NCBI GenBank assembly: GCA_947311845.1
Contig: CAMZMU010000062.1
Coordinates: forward strand, 50,960,380 to 51,024,379
Length of the DNA stretch: 64,000 nt
Source: Poa pratensis
Lineage: Eukaryota; Streptophyta; Magnoliopsida; Poales; Poaceae
Reading direction: 5' to 3'
Each line of letters starts with the position of its first letter. Position 1 is the first letter of the stretch. Positions 21,359-35,046 of the stretch are shown here, piece by piece. A program made the translations under genes and the position numbers. Under the pieces are notes generated by a model. The model saw nothing but the letters and a program-made list of their open reading frames with translations. It did no database searches and was not told where the DNA came from.

Positions 21359-24274
21359 TGAAAGTGCATATGTTGCCCCATGTGTGGTTTTGATAATTAA
21401 TGACAATCTTTATAGACTAATGGTTGCATTGAGATATTCTTGTAGATCTTGTTCATAGGAAATGATTGAGTTCATGTGTTGGACTCTACAAGATTACATG
21501 ATCACCAAGGTTCTATCCAAGGGTTTATATGAAGAATGGTCATGTGAAGAGTTGAGCTTATTGCAAGCATGGCTTGGAAAAAAGATTGAGTGAACTTTCA
21601 TGTTATCTCCAAGCCATCATATATATCAAGATAAGAAGATGAAGTGCAAGTGGACTCATGAAGACGGAGCTTAGCAAGGCTCTCCCATCATGGTGTATGG
21701 GGGAGCTCTTATTATATTGACCTTCTAAATTATGAGAAATGCACACATTATGGGGGAGCTCTTATTATATTGACCTTCTAAATTTTTCCTCCCTTTTCGG
21801 CAATCGATGCCAATGGGGAGAAATTTAGAGGGTTTAAGGGAATTTGGTGTTATGCTTTAGTTTCGTTCTTAAGCATTTACCTTTCTTGCTCGTGCATCCT
21901 TGCTCTTTGTGTTGCATGGTTGCTTAATTCATTATATAAACCCTCGTAAAAGGGATTGTCATCAATTACCAAAATAGGGGAGATTGAAAGTGCATGTGTT
22001 GCCCCATGCGTTGTTTTGGTAATTAATGACAATCCCTATGGACTAATGTTTGCATTGAGATATCTTTATAGATCGTGTCCATGAAGAAGATTGGAGTTCA
22101 TGTGTTGGACTCTAGAAGAATATATGATGAACCCAATGGGTTTATATGAAGAATGATCATGTGTAGAGTTGAGCATATTGCAAGTATGTCTTGAAGTATT
22201 CAAGACATCATCTTTGTGAAACGGAGCTTAGCGAGGCTCTCCCATAATGGAGTATGGGGGAGCATTTGGAGAAGTCTTCTTCAAGCATGTGCTACCAAGC
22301 ACAATCAAGAAAGGTGTTCCAACTTGAGGGAGTTAAGATCGTCATCATCTAGCTCAAGTGGAATGCGCAAGGCAAAGGTATGATCTTGATAGGGTTTCTA
22401 TTTTACCGGTCTCATGGTGTTAGTGGGAGACCGGGTTATAGGATAGACGGTGTACTATCAAGAGGGGCTCTCAAGTGAGTAACTTGATCGCATCTTTGTA
22501 GATAGCTCAAACCTTTGCATACTTGGCATATCATCTTTCTTGGTTCTTATTTGGCTTTTATCCATGTGAGAATTTGGAGCTTGTGTTCATCTCCATACCA
22601 AGCTCTAGTTCATCAAAAACGGATTTTATTTGAATATCTTGTGGTGTTTTTGATGTTGGAGGTTTTACCGGTTCATCTCTTGTAGAGAGGTCAAACTCTC
22701 CTCTTGTGTTATCCTTCTCACATGATGGACTATGATGTCTATATGCATGATCTTGTAGTGCTTGTGATAATCTTCAGAGCAAGCCCAAGATCATAGATAA
22801 TGGAGTCCGGATGGAAATCTTGTTGTGTTCTCGGTGTTAGAAATATTACCGGTCCTCCTCGAGATAAGGTCCACACCTTCCCATGTGTGGTATCTCCTCT
22901 ATATTTGTAGGAAATATCTTGTCGTTACCTTTTCAACAAAATTGGTTTCACCTGATTTGGAGTTCGAACGAGAAAGTTATTGCATTTCAGGTTTTTGTCA
23001 AGGGAGAAAAGGAGCTCTTTCCTGCCCAGCCGGTAGTACCGGCTGAGGCCCGGTACTACCGCTTTTCAAGTATTTTCTGTACTGGCATCGCTCTGTTTTT
23101 AGCGGTACTGGCCCGGTAGTAGGCCGGTACTACCGGGTGGTGCGGTACTACCGCATGACTCTGTCCGGCACTACCGCTGCTGGCGGTGAGCGAGGTCCGT
23201 TGACCATCTTCGACGACGACTGACCCTGCGCCGGTCGGTAGTACCGGCTGAGGCCCGGTACTACCGCTGCGGCCATATTTTGTCTGCAACGGCCAGATTT
23301 TTTAGGGGACCTTTTTAAGGGCTTTCTTCCCCAATGGTTCCCTAAGAACTCGAGCATGTTTTTCCCCTCTCTCTCCTCCATTGTTGACCTTGAAAAGCTT
23401 GCCTTCGTCTCAATCCCTCCCATGATTCTTGCATATCTTTGAGGGAAAAGTGAGAGGAGATCTAGATCTACATTTCCACCAATCCATTCCTCCTCTAAGT
23501 GAGGGGAACCTAGTAGATCTTGATCTTGGAGTTCTTGTGTGGTTCTCTTCTTTGTTCTTCCTCTCTTCTCCTCCCATAAGCAATTGTTGCTTGTGGTGGG
23601 ATTTGAGAGTGAAGGATTTGAGCACTTGTGCTCTTGCCATTGCTTTGTGCATCGGTTTGTGCTCTCCACGAGGATTCGTGGAAGTTGAAAGCTTGTGAAC
23701 TTGTTACACTTGGGTCTTTGGACCCTAGACGCCCGTGTGGTGGTTGAGACCCCTGTGTGGTCACTTGTAGCTGTTCGGGAGCCCCCAATCCCGTTGTGGG
23801 TTGTGCCCCGGATCGTTGTTGTAAAGGCTCCGGATTTCCGCCTTGAAGGATTCCGATAGTGGAAGGTGAACCAAACCTTTGTGGTGCGGTTCATCGGAGA
23901 AGAAGGTGAAACCTTTGTGGTTGTTGAACCATTGTGTTGGTTCACACCTCCCCAACGAGACGTACTCCCCTAAAAAGGAGGAACTCGGGAATACATCCTC
24001 GTCTCCGCGTGACTCGATTATTTCTATACCCGAGCCTTTTACTTATGCACTTTACATTGTGATAGCCTTCGTGCTTGAAGTATTCTTGTTGCTTTCACCT
24101 TGTTGCTTGTCTTGCTTAGCATAAGTTGTTGGTTCACATAGGTGAACCTAGTTTACTTAGGTTGTTGGCTTGTTAATTTAAACACCTAGTTTTATTCCGC
24201 AATTAGCAAGCCTAAACTGGAAAAGTTTTAATTGCCTATTCACCCCCCCTCTAGGCGACATCCTTGTCCTTTCA
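21359..24274 (+). mobile_element. Deleted large-LTR Copia element (Maximus/SIRE-like)
   Basis: A partial LTR (21359 to about 21720) starts TGAAAGTGCATATGTTGCCC. It is followed by about 250 bp of element interior, a purine tract AAAATAGGGGAGAT, and a full 2.3-kb LTR (21985-24274) that starts TGAAAGTGCATGTGTTGCCC and ends CTTGTCCTTTCA. All coding capacity is lost. The LTR contains inverted CCGGTACTACCG-type repeats (23028-23275). A 34-bp piece is duplicated around 21697-21785. No target duplication is visible (GCTTC left, CGTCT right), so one flank has been rearranged. The lineage name is inferred from the LTR size, start and purine tract. Confidence 0.75.
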
Positions 24275-24726
24275 CGTCTTCCAAGTCTTCTCCATCCCGT
24301 CTTCTGGCGTGCACCGATTGAAGGACAGTAGGCCTCCGGAACCCCGCCTCTTGTGATCCTGTACAGGAGAAGGGCGATCAGGTTTTTGGGGAGCGCACTC
24401 GCATGACTACTGGCTTCGAGTTCTTCCCCAACGACGACTTCTTCCCCGACATCGGCAGCCTCTTCATCGACGACATGGGTGACAACGTCAACGCCAATGC
24501 TTCTATTGCTGCCGCACTGTATGCGTTCTTAATCTTCCTATTTCATATTTTGCTAGAGTTGCTGCTTGTAGTAGTTGACCTAGATTTCATCTGTTTATCT
24601 ACTGTATTGGTAGATCGCATGATTAGTTTAATTCTTATTATTCTAGTCATGTTTTATTTACTGTTTTCGTGAATTAAATCATTTGCTAAATTGCTTATAT
24701 ATTCAACAATCCAAAAACCTGAATAT

Positions 24727-27700
24727 AGGCACTTTCCATCGCCTGGCTTTCTCGCGTCAACGAAGGTGTTTCCCTTCAAAGGGGTGCTTTACAAACGGTG
24801 GCGCATGAGAGCAGTTTACTGGTTCCAAAACAGTAACTGCTATGCCGCCACCAAAGGCAAGCCTGAGGGCGAGCTTAATCCTGAACAACAGGACGCATAT
24901 GAGAGGCTCGATACTCTTTTCAAGAGTGCCCTCCTCAGTATCCTTGACGACTCCATTGTTGGCTCGTACATGTCATTTGATAACGGCAAGGACATGTGGG
25001 ATGCGCTCGAGGCCAAATTTGGGGCCTCGGACGCTGGCAGCGAGTTGTATGTCATGGAGCAATTCTATGACTACAAGATGACTGATGAGCGTTCTGTTGT
25101 ACAACAGGCTCATGAGATACAGTAACTCGCAAAAGAACTTGAGCATTTTAAGTGTATCATGCCGGACAAGTTTGTTGCCGGTGGCATTATCGCTAAGCTT
25201 CCATCTTCGTGGAGCAACTTTGCTACTGCTCTGAAACACACGAGACAAGAGTTTTCTGTTTGGAATCTCATTGGGTCTCTTGACGTGGAAGAGAAGGCGA
25301 GAGCAAAGGACACTCGTGCTCGAGTTGCTAAGGCTAGTTCTAGTATCCACGTGGTACAAAGAAGAATTACCAGCAGCCCCACAACCCAAATATAACAAGG
25401 GCAAATCTGATGACAAAGGCAAATCTGATGATAGGCACAAGCCAAAACAGCCTACCAACTTCAAGAAGAACAACAATAAACCAAGGAAGGATCATGCCAT
25501 GTTTGCGGTGATCCAAATCATTGGGCACCTCGCTGTCCCAACCGCCATGAGCTGCGCGATCTGAGAACAACGGCAAAACAGCCAATGTTGTTATTGGCGA
25601 CACTGAGATGAAGGAATTTGGGTACAGTATATTTCTACCATTCTTTCAGTCTGTCATTCTCCTGAATGGTTATTGACACTGGTGCCAATGTACATGTTTG
25701 TGTTGATGCCTCGATGTTTTCTTATTACCAGGTCACAGGGACTTCTCCCGTGCTGATGGGGAACGGGTCACATGCTTTTGTTCGTGGTGTTGGCACGGTC
25801 GATCTGAAGTTTACTTCGGGAAGATCGTGCGCTGAAGAACGTGCATCATGTGCCCTCCATCAATAAAATCTCGTCAGCGGATCTCTTCTGTGTCGAGATG
25901 GTTATAAGTTGGTTTTCGAGTCCAATAAAGTTGTAATATCTAAGTATGGACAATTTGTTGGTAAAGGCTATGAGTGCGGAGGCTTGTTCCGCCTATCTTT
26001 GTCAGACTTTTGCACTAAAGTTATTAATCATATTTGCCATGAAATTGAGTCTAATATTTGGCATTCACGACTTTGTCATATTAACTTTGGTAGCATGACG
26101 CGGCTAGCTAGTTTGGATTTAATTCCGAAATTCACACTGTCAAAGGTTCCAAGTGTCAAGTGTGTGTGCAAGCTAAGCAACCTCGCAAGTCCCATAAGAC
26201 TGCTGAGGCAAGAGACTTGGCACCGCTGGAACTTATACATTCGGATCTCTGTGAGATGAATGGCGTGTTGACAAAAGGCGGAAAGAAATATTTCATGACG
26301 CTTATTGATGACTCCACTAGATATTGTTATGTGTATCTTCTGAAATCAAAAGATGAGGCTTTAAACTTTTTCAAAATCTATAAAGCTGAAGCAGAGAACC
26401 AACTTGATCGAAAATTAAACGGCTAAGGTCTGATCGTGGTGGAGAGTATTTTTCCAATGAGTTTGATTCGTTTTGTGCGGAACATGGTATAATCCATGAG
26501 AGGACGCCTCCCTACTCGCCTCAGTCAAATGGGGTGGCTGAAAGAAAGAACCGAACTCTAACTGATTTGGTTAACGCCATGTTAGACACTTCGGGTCTCT
26601 CCAAGGCATGGTGGGGGGAGGCTTTATTGACAGCTTGTCATGTCCTAAACCGAGTTCCCATAAAGACGAAAATGTTTCTCCATTTGAGGAATGGGAAAGG
26701 AAAAATACGAGACTCTCTTACTTTCGTACTTGGGGTTGTTTGGCGAAAGTCAATATACCAATTCCCAAGAAGCGCAAGCTTGGACCAAAAACCGTGGATT
26801 GTGTTCTTCTGGGCTACGCTTTTCATAGCGTTGGTTATAGATTTTTGGTAGTAAAATCTGAGGTATCCGACGTTAATGTTGGTACGATTATGGAGTCGAA
26901 GGATGCGACTTTCTTTGAGGATATCTTTCCATGAAGGATATGCCTAGCTCATCAAATCAGGAGATACCTAATACATCTAGTCAGGAATTGGTTGATATTC
27001 CTGATCCTACCATTTCGATAGAACACACTGATAATCCTGTGGAGGATGACAATGAAGTTCCTGTTAGGAGCAAGAGACAGAGGACTGCAAAGTCCTTTGG
27101 TGATGATTTCATTGTGTACCTTGTGGATGACACCCCAGTACCATTTCAGAAGCTTATGCATCTCTTGATGCTGACTACTGGAAGGAAGCTGTCCGTAGCG
27201 AGATGGATTCCATCTTGGCTAACGGAACCTGGGAAGTCACTGATCGTCCTTATGGGTGTAAACCTGTAGGATGTAAGTGGGTGTTCAAGAAAAAGCTTAG
27301 GCCTGATGGTACTATTGAGAAGTACAAGGCGCGGCTTGTGGCCAAGGGTTATACCCAGAAAGAAGGTGAAGACTTCTTTGATACTTACTCACCTGTGGCT
27401 AGACTGACCACGATTCGAGTGCTACTTTCGTTGGCTGCCTCGCATGGTCTTCTCGTTCATCAAATGGACGTTAAGACAGCTTTCCTAAATGGAGAGTTAG
27501 ACGAGGAAATTTACATGGATCAGCCCGATGGTTTTGTAGTACCTGGTCAGGAAGCAAAGGTGTGCAAGTTGTTGAAGTCTTTATATGGCCTAAGCAAGCT
27601 CCTAAGCAATGGCATGAAAAGTTTGAAAGAACTTTAACTGCTGCAGGTTTCGTTGTAAACGAATCTGACAAGTGTGTGTACTATCGCATGGTGGGGGCGA

Positions 27701-28675
27701 GGGAGTTATTCTCTGTCTGTATGTCGATGACATACTGATCTTTGGAACCAACCTTGAATTGATTAAGGAGGTTAAGGATTTCTTATCTCGCTGTTTTGAG
27801 ATGAAGGATCTAGGAGTGGCTGATGTTATCTTGAACATCAAGCTGCTGAGAGATGGTAATGGTGGGATTACACTGCTTCAGTCTCACTATGTGGAAAAGG
27901 TCTTGAGTCGTTCGGGTATGACGACTGCAAGCCTTCTCCGACACCATATGATCCTAGTGTGTTGCTTCGAAAGAATCAACAGAGTGCTAGAGATCAGCTG
28001 AGATATTCTCAGATTATTGGCTCGCTTATGTATTTGGCTTGTGCCACGAGGCCTGACATCTCTTTTGCTGTGAGCAAGTTGAGCCGGTTTGTTTCTAATC
28101 CGGGAGATGATCATTGGCATGCTCTTGAGAGAGTTATGCGTTATTTAAAAGGCACTGCGAGCTATGGAATTCACTACTCCGGGTATCCAAGGGTACTGGA
28201 GGGTTATAGTGATTCAAACTGGATATCTGATGCTGATGAGATTAAGGCCACGAGTGGTTATGTGTTTACACTCGGTGGTGGCGCTGTTTCCTGGAAGTCT
28301 TGCAAGCAGACCATCTTAACGAGGTCAACTATGGAAGCAGAACTCACAGCGTTAGACACAGCCACTGTTGAAGCAGAGTGGCTTCGTGAGCTTTTGATGG
28401 ACTTACCTGTGGTTGAAAAACCAATACCCGCTATCCTTATGAACTGTGATAATCAAACTGTGATAGTCAAGATTAAAAGTTCTAAGGATAATTTAAAGTC
28501 ATCAAGGCATGTGAAGAGGAGATTGAAATCTGTCAGAAAATTGAGAAACTCCGGAGTTATTGCGTTGGATTATATCCAAACGTCTAAGAATTTGGCAGAT
28601 CCCTTCACAAAGGGTTTATCACGTAATGTGATAGATAGTGCATCGAGGGAGATGGGTTTGAGACCCACGGTATGA
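24727..28675 (+). pseudogene. Copia gag-pol, multiply frameshifted
   Basis: In order: gag (24727-25395) with an in-frame TAA at about 25123; a zinc knuckle CHVCGDPNHWAPRC near 25494-25545; protease with VIDTGANVHVCVD at about 25668; integrase pieces with HIRHSDLCEMNG-like and YFMTLIDDSTRYCYVYLL near 26290 and PYSPQSNGVAERKN near 26515; reverse transcriptase from 27203 ([39 protein letters not shown]); a break near 27595; then LYVDDILIFGTN near 27716; and RNase H ([28 protein letters not shown]) to the stop at 28673. Six or more frame changes rule out a working polyprotein. All Copia domains are otherwise present in the expected order. Confidence 0.9.
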
Positions 28676-29229
28676 GTTGTCCACAGTGGTAAACCACTCT
28701 ATGTGATCGGAGATCCCGTGAAGTAGAAGTGGGAGACAAGCTGTTGGACAGCTGAGAGGAGAGTATCCTTATATTTTACTATCCCACTCCGTGAAGATGC
28801 AATACTCTCCTGATCTGCATGGCAGGTTGATATTTATCTTAATGTATTCCAAGCGGCTTACTTTTATAAGCGGAGATGTTGTCCTGCAGAGCATCTCTTG
28901 AGGAATACACCTATATGAGTCTGACTGTTAAACGTCGCAGTCTGTGAGAGTTGGGTGCTCTTTAATAAACTCATGAAAGGTTTGGAGTATGACACATAAT
29001 CTCCACCCGCGGGAAGCCTTGCGGCAACCCAGTATTGGTCAAGGATTTGTGTGAAACTAGTCGCAGCAAACTTGTAGTTCAAGGCATAGTCCACTATCCA
29101 AGTTGTGATCTAGTGTAGCATAATTTTCTAAGTGAAAGTTCAACTTAACAGTCTCCACTAAGTACCGGTATATAAAACAATGTTTTAGAACAAATTGGTG
29201 AGATGTGCCAATGAGACTTTGTGGGGGAT

Positions 29230-30120
29230 TGTTAGAATTTTGTGGGCTTTTGTCCATGGCCCAACTAAAATCCGAAAATCTCATGGCCCATTTACATGGC
29301 TGGTTTGGGGACTAAAGTTTAGTCCCACATTGCTAGTTGAGAGAGAGTTGCACCACCTTATATAGTGGAGTGTTGTGCTACTTGATAAGCATGTGAGAAC
29401 AGAAGGCTCTCTCCCGCACACTCCTCCTCCTCCGCCGCCGCTCGCTCATCTCGTCACGACACGCCGCGTCGCACCGCGGGTTGCGGGAATCTCGCCGAGC
29501 CGAGTTATATTTTTGTTGTTCGGGAAAATTTAATGAGTCATTAATCAATAATTAACGGACTTGGTCGTGCGGCTGCGCCCACGTCCTACCAGACCTGCTC
29601 TATATATATTGGCTGGGCGAACCCTAGCCGCCACTACGTGAAACACATGGTCTCTCGCCGTTCCACTTCCAGAACATTGCGCCGCCGTCTTCCAAGTCTT
29701 CTCCATCCCGTCTTCCGGCGTGCACCGGTTGAAGGGACAGTAGGCCTCTGGAACCCCGCCTCTTGTGATCCTGTACGGGAGAGGGGCGATCAGGTTTTTG
29801 GGGAGCGCACTCGCGCGACTACTGGCTTCGAATTCTTCCCCAACGACGACTTCTTCCCCGACATCGGCAGCCTATTCATCGACGACATGGGTGACAACGT
29901 CAACGCCAACGCTTCTGCTGCTGCCGCACTGTATGCGTTCTTAATCTTCATGTTTCATATTTTGCTAGAGTTGCTGCTTGTATTAGTTGCCCTAGATTTC
30001 ATCTGTTTATCTACTGTATTGGTAGATCGCATGATTAGTTTAATTCTTATTATTCTAGTCATGTTTTATTGACTGTTTTCGCGAATTAAATCATATGCTA
30101 AATTACATATATATTCAACA
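29230..30120 (+). repeat. 3' LTR of the second Copia element
   Basis: An 891-bp LTR with TG...CA ends. It includes a TATATATATTGG box near 29602. It is immediately followed by GATGA, which would be the target duplication if the left flank were intact. Confidence 0.88.
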
Positions 30121-30288
30121 GATGAACGAGTAATGGGAAATGTAACGGCACACATTAAGAGATGAACGAGTCCAAATCAGGAGAGAATTGTATGAATGAA
30201 CCCCACCAACGATACACATATGTATATAAGTAATATCAGTTCAACTTATTGGTTTGCAAATTATCATTCGTAGGGAGAGAGGCGTTTT

Positions 30289-30668
30289 GACTCCGAGCTC
30301 ATATGCTCCTGTTATATTAAACGAAAATAAAAAAATAGTAAAACATATCCAAAAATTCTGAAATGTTTTGGTGACGAACTTATACATGTTTTTTAAATAC
30401 ATGCCAAGTTTGGTGATGAAATGTTATATGTGGTGCTTTGTGTAAAAATAACAAAACCAGTACTCTAAAAAGTATGTTTTTGAAATTGTATTTCGATCAC
30501 TGATTGTCTTTTTTGCACAGGGCACACCGAATGTCATTTAGCCACGAAACTTGGTACGTATGTTGGAAATTAGTATGTGTTCGCCTCCAATTTTTTTCAG
30601 AATTTTTAAAAATGTTTTACTTTTTTTAAATTTCGTTCAACATATCAGGAGCATATGAGCTCAGGAGC
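30289..30668. mobile_element. MITE-like element with about 37-bp terminal inverted repeats
   Basis: The left end GAGCTCATATGCTCCTG is the reverse complement of the right end CAGGAGCATATGAGCTC, and the similarity extends inward to AACGAAA. The AT-rich interior has no coding potential. The target duplication is not clear, so the superfamily is left open. Confidence 0.7.
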
Positions 30669-30991
30669 CAAAGTGAATTTCTGATTCTTAGGATCAATTG
30701 TTCCAAATAGACTAGGCAGGTAATCAGAGTAAAAATACTTCATTCCCAGCAACAAGTAGGAGATCTCGTCAACATCATGGTCGCTCTGAACAAATTTATC
30801 TTGCTGATATAAAGTAGGAAAATATGCAATATCTCTAAAACACATGAGCGGTACAGGGAGAGCAGCTGCAAAATATAATGCACAGGTAGCTTATGTAAAC
30901 ATCATGTCGTGCTAGAGTTACATCCACGAAGGAACCTAACACCAAAATGCAAACGACCAACACAATGCGGCAATCTATCCCTGAGAAGAAG

Positions 30992-33315
30992 CTAGTCATC
31001 ATCCTTGTAAGGGTATTCCTCTGGAACTTGCTTGGTGAGCTTCACTCGCATCTCGTAGGCGTCGTCCCCGCGAAGCATATCACGAACCCATGTAACCTCC
31101 GTTTTCATGGATACCTAAACCACGACGGCCATCAGATTAGAGCAGCAAATGGTGAAAGAACTCATAGACTAGTATCACAGTTATTATTCAGAAAAAAAGG
31201 TAGTATCATAGTTATGGGAATAGTAGTCTAAAATATCATAAGCTGGTAGATGGTTCCATTCAAACGCTGCAACAGCCAATGCTACAGTGGTTGATAAAAG
31301 GTTCACCGTAATGCCCTTGGATCTGGATATCAAGAGCATGCAATTCTCAAGCGGAAATGGTGCATATGATGGACTTCTTGATTTAGTTTTTTAAAGTTAG
31401 GTTTATAGGAGCATGAGGTTCAGGGACCCCAACTCCATCTTTGTAAAATATATATTCTTCCATTTTTATAATATACATAGTCCTTCAACTGTTTGACAAG
31501 AAAAAAATCAGAAAGATGGCAGTGATAGAAGACGGACCATTTCCAGTGCTCCCCTAATAACTCCACTCAACACATTGCAATAGTGAAGGCCTTGGCAAGT
31601 ATCAGGAAGTTCAACAAAATCTACAAGTGGGTTGTCCTCCAATACAAAGCTGCAAGTTGTACCCTCAGCATCCCAGTTGGTAACAGTTGCAGTCACGCCC
31701 AGGAACATTTTGAATCCAAGCTGTTGTAGAAAAGAAAAAGCGTTAACTGTCAGACATAAAGCAATACGGAGGACAAACAGAGGGGGAAATGACATAGCCA
31801 ATGAGCTTGATTGTTCAGAAGAAGCAAATGAAAGTGTTGGACAACTTGGGAAAATGGCCACGAATCCTGGATATTTCAGTCAATGAACAAGTTGAGGTAT
31901 ACATAGAAGTATAAAACAGATGAGCTTAAGACACTATCTATAGAATCTGCAGATGTAAGAGAAAGGCATGGCATGCCCCTGCATGGTTTATCCTATTGTA
32001 GCAGGAAAGAATGCTACTGAAGGACAAAAGCACAACTCAATGTCTGCATCAAATAAATAAACCACTGTTATACAGTGGCAAAAGTGCCAGACTGTTGATT
32101 TCTATTAGTGAAAGCCCTCCATATGCATTGGGAATGATACATGAAAATTGTTACTTTTGATTTGAGATACAAGAACATATACTATAAACATAGGTACGAT
32201 CGAGTCTTTCTGCCCCCTGCGAACGGATTGCCTTACAAGTCTACAAACTATGGGATGCATTGCATTTGTGCTAATGTCAACCAAAGAATAGTAAGTTTAA
32301 CAAAAGACCTTCGCTATAGTATCGGCAGTCTCCTTGAAGTCAACACACCTTGAGACATTTGACTTGGCTAGGAACTCATCAACCAATCGAGTTCCGATAT
32401 TATAACCCCTGAAAAGTACAAGTAAGAAGAGTTTGAACGCAAAGTTGAAGCACAGCTAGTCGTGAAAATAGATGCGAGCAAACCAGATATATTGCTTAAT
32501 TCGCTAAATGGTCTGGTAAAACAGCAACCACATTAGGAAACATATCAGCACTTCATATGTGATTTTACAGATCAAGCTTGCCCTCTATCCTCTATCAGTG
32601 ATTGCTAAATTTACATCTAAAGTGTTGGATGGATGGAAGAGCAATAATCCTCTGAATCCACGACACCTCGGTAAGGTAAAAAAAAAACAAATTTGGAGTA
32701 CAATGCAATTGGACAATTCTGCTCCCTCCATTGAACGAACGTAAATTATGTATTGACACGCCAACAATGACAACACCATGACCATAAAACAAAATTCTCC
32801 ATTTCACAGACTACACGCACTTAAGTCGAACTTGGGTGAGAAGTCCATAGCTAAATCTATTTGCATTCTCGTTCTCGGTCCATTGCAGCTAGCCCAGTGT
32901 TAAATCTTCACACATGATTCAACATAACGTAAAAACATCAAATCGTCAGGTTCCTACTCCTAGATCAAGATCACCCGTGTACTCCGTGTCAAATGGACCC
33001 CCCATCAGTCATTACACATGAGAAAATTTTAAATTTGCCTGAAAGATAGAAAGAGATGAACTAGGAGAGCGGGCGTACATCTGATCGAGCTGCTTGTTGA
33101 CCTCCTCTACCTCCTCCAGATCCGTGAGCAGCTGCCGCACGATGGCTCCGTACGTGAGCGTGAAGAGCTCCGCGTTCTGCAGACCAACACGACCAGATCA
33201 GCTGGTGGTGCAGATCTACGGGAGGCCAGGGAGGTACTGGGGTTCGGAAGCTTACGACGCGCTCGACGCTGGCGAAGAGGGCTTCACCGGACTTGGGTGT
33301 CGTGAGAGGCGCCAT
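30992..33315 (-). CDS. BET3: TRAPP complex subunit BET3 / TRAPPC3, five exons, complete
   Basis: The product is the core TRAPP subunit that tethers ER-derived vesicles at the Golgi as part of a Rab-GEF complex. Exons on the minus strand are 33315-33256, 33176-33079, 32408-32309, 31720-31538 and 31114-30992. They total 564 nt, or 187 residues, matching the family length. All junctions have GT and AG, and phases fit: MAPLTTPKSGEALFASVERV joins NAELFTLTYGAIVRQLL, then QLDQM joins GYNIGTRLVDEFLA. Exon 4 carries GFKMFLGVTATVTNWDAEG, VDFVELPDTCQGLHYCNVL and SGVIRGALEM. Exon 5 ends VPEEYPYKDDD. BET3's conserved acylation-site Cys is expected in NVSRCVDF, present in exon 3. There is no frameshift or stop. 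This is the best-preserved gene in the window. The donors of exons 3 and 4 (GTCTTT and GTCCGT) are weak but used consistently with the protein. Confidence 0.95.
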
Positions 33316-34437
33316 CGCCGGGATCGTGGCCGGCGCCGACCTGGCGCGCGGTGGTGGTGGCGGGTGAGAGAGCCAATTGGAGAGTCACCGGCCTCGGAGG
33401 GGGTGCGTTATAGACCAGCCCGACTCGTCTTGGGCCTGTTTGCGGCTGCTTACGCCGCTTATGAGCGTTATGCTCTTCGGCCTGCCAGAGTTGCTAATTC
33501 TAGTCAACCAGCAGGAGAACAGCCCACTATACTTCTCCAGATTCTGAATTGCTCTCACTATTTAAATTATTGAGACAATAATGTCTTTATCGGACTATAG
33601 GTTTATTCATATTGATATTTTGAACTAATAATTGGCATCCACGAAGTTCATAACTGATGTATACTGAATTCATACAGCAACTTGCTAGCCGCGTGTACTC
33701 AACTCGACGAGATTCCTACTTAAGCTGACCCCTCAACCTCCAAATCCTCTGTGCTATCTTTATTAGGATCTCCAGTGCGCAAATTGGCGACATCCGTATG
33801 TCCTTTTCACGCTTGAATAAGGACTATTGTATTCGATCCAAAGTGCAAGTTTTACATTTGACAGGAGAGCTAATTGCATACACTACGAACTCGTCTAATA
33901 TGCCGAGTGCCCACGAAACCAGGCAAACTCATTCGGCATACAACACAATATTCTTGACACTCAGCGCAGAGGCAACCATGTATTTGCCTGAGTGTAGAGT
34001 CTGACACTCGGCGTAAGACAAAAAAAGCGGCATACAACAAGTAGACGGAGTAGGTCGAGGGCCAGGATATTTGGCAAAATATACACATTACACGTGATCC
34101 ACACCGGAGAAGTATGCATGGAAAATGCCAAGATGACTCAATCGACCGTCTACAGGTTCGCAACATCCATGTTTTGGGGTACCCCTCACCTTCTCATTTT
34201 TTGGTGGGCACACAATTGGGAAAATTGTTGTTTACTGCCAGATCAGAACTGTATTCTTTTTTCGAACAAACCCCAGCCATATGATCTCCCTCATGACTCT
34301 TGATCTGCATCACGCCATCTTAAAATCATTTTCGATCTTGGCTTCTCTGCAACACGATCCAAGAGTTAAGGATATTACAAAGCCTATACACTACATCAGC
34401 TGGATTATCAGGAAACTTTCAAATTAAAGCAGGGATC
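33316..34437. other. BET3 upstream region and intergenic sequence
   Basis: This holds the BET3 5' UTR and promoter, in a GC-rich first 100 bp. At 33900-34050 there are repeated GCCGAGTG and CACTCGGC motifs like those in the subterminal parts of some grass DNA transposons, probably a remnant. No gene was recognised. A short frame around 34300-34420 ends at the CACTA insertion site. Confidence 0.4.
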
Positions 34438-34649
34438 ACTAGTAGAAAACAGGGCTTCCGTTCGGAGCTTTAGTCCCGGTCATGTTTGGAACCGGGACTA
34501 ATGTGAGCATTAGTCCCGGTTCTAACCGATAGGATGCTGCACGCCTTTAGTCCCGGTTCAAAAGGAACCTTACCAACCGGGACTAAAGGGCTGCGGCAGG
34601 ATGAGACCACTGCGAGGCCCTTTATTTTTTTTCCTATTTTTTATTTAAC

Positions 34650-34737
34650 ATGGAATAATTCATATATTTAAATCCGTAAATCAAAATTTAACAAATAAAA
34701 TGTCTAAATCGATTAGAAAAATGAGAGGAATCCAAAT
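34650..34737 (+). repeat. Left arm of a ~90-bp inverted repeat inside CACTA-2
   Basis: TGGAATAATTCATATATTTA and the following sequence are the reverse complement, with roughly one difference in ten, of 36750-36836. The arms enclose about 2 kb that includes the tandem array. Confidence 0.75.
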
Positions 34738-35046
34738 TTAACAATTATATCATATTTTACATCACAAGAACTCATTTAAATAGAAGAAATTACTTTCGAA
34801 AAATCAGTATAAACTCATTTAACTAGGCGAAATTAGGTAGAAATCAAGAAAATTCCTAATACTTGAGGATTATTCATAAAATGTGGATTACTCTTTGTGA
34901 AATTATATGGGTGCCATTTTGCACCATATCTTTTTTAGAGGTTTTGTTTACTTTATTTGATTGTTTTCAAAAGGCGGTTAAAATGGCCACCATGACTCTT
35001 ATCGAAGAGGTCAAATTTTCTAAAACTATCGATATTCTTGTGATAT

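Larger units (their letters stand above)
24275..30120 (+). mobile_element. Second Copia element, plus strand, 5' LTR truncated
   Basis: A complete 3' LTR at 29230-30120 (891 bp, TGTTAGAATTTTGTGGGC to TATTCAACA) matches only its last 434 bp at the left end (24275-24708). Between them lies a Copia gag-pol with many frame breaks. A purine tract (TTTGTGGGGGAT) precedes the 3' LTR. The left end is cut exactly where the preceding large-LTR element stops. Confidence 0.9.

Noticed and set aside
23148..23945. 265-residue minus-strand frame
   Set aside because: Lies wholly inside a retrotransposon LTR that also has inverted CCGGTACTACCG repeats; no protein features.
30645..30845. 66-residue minus-strand frame downstream of BET3
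   Set aside because: Lies beyond the BET3 stop with no splice support; probably 3' UTR or chance.
33900..34050. A complete CACTA-like element marked by CACTCGGC motifs
   Set aside because: The motifs occur a few times but no inverted termini or target duplication could be found.
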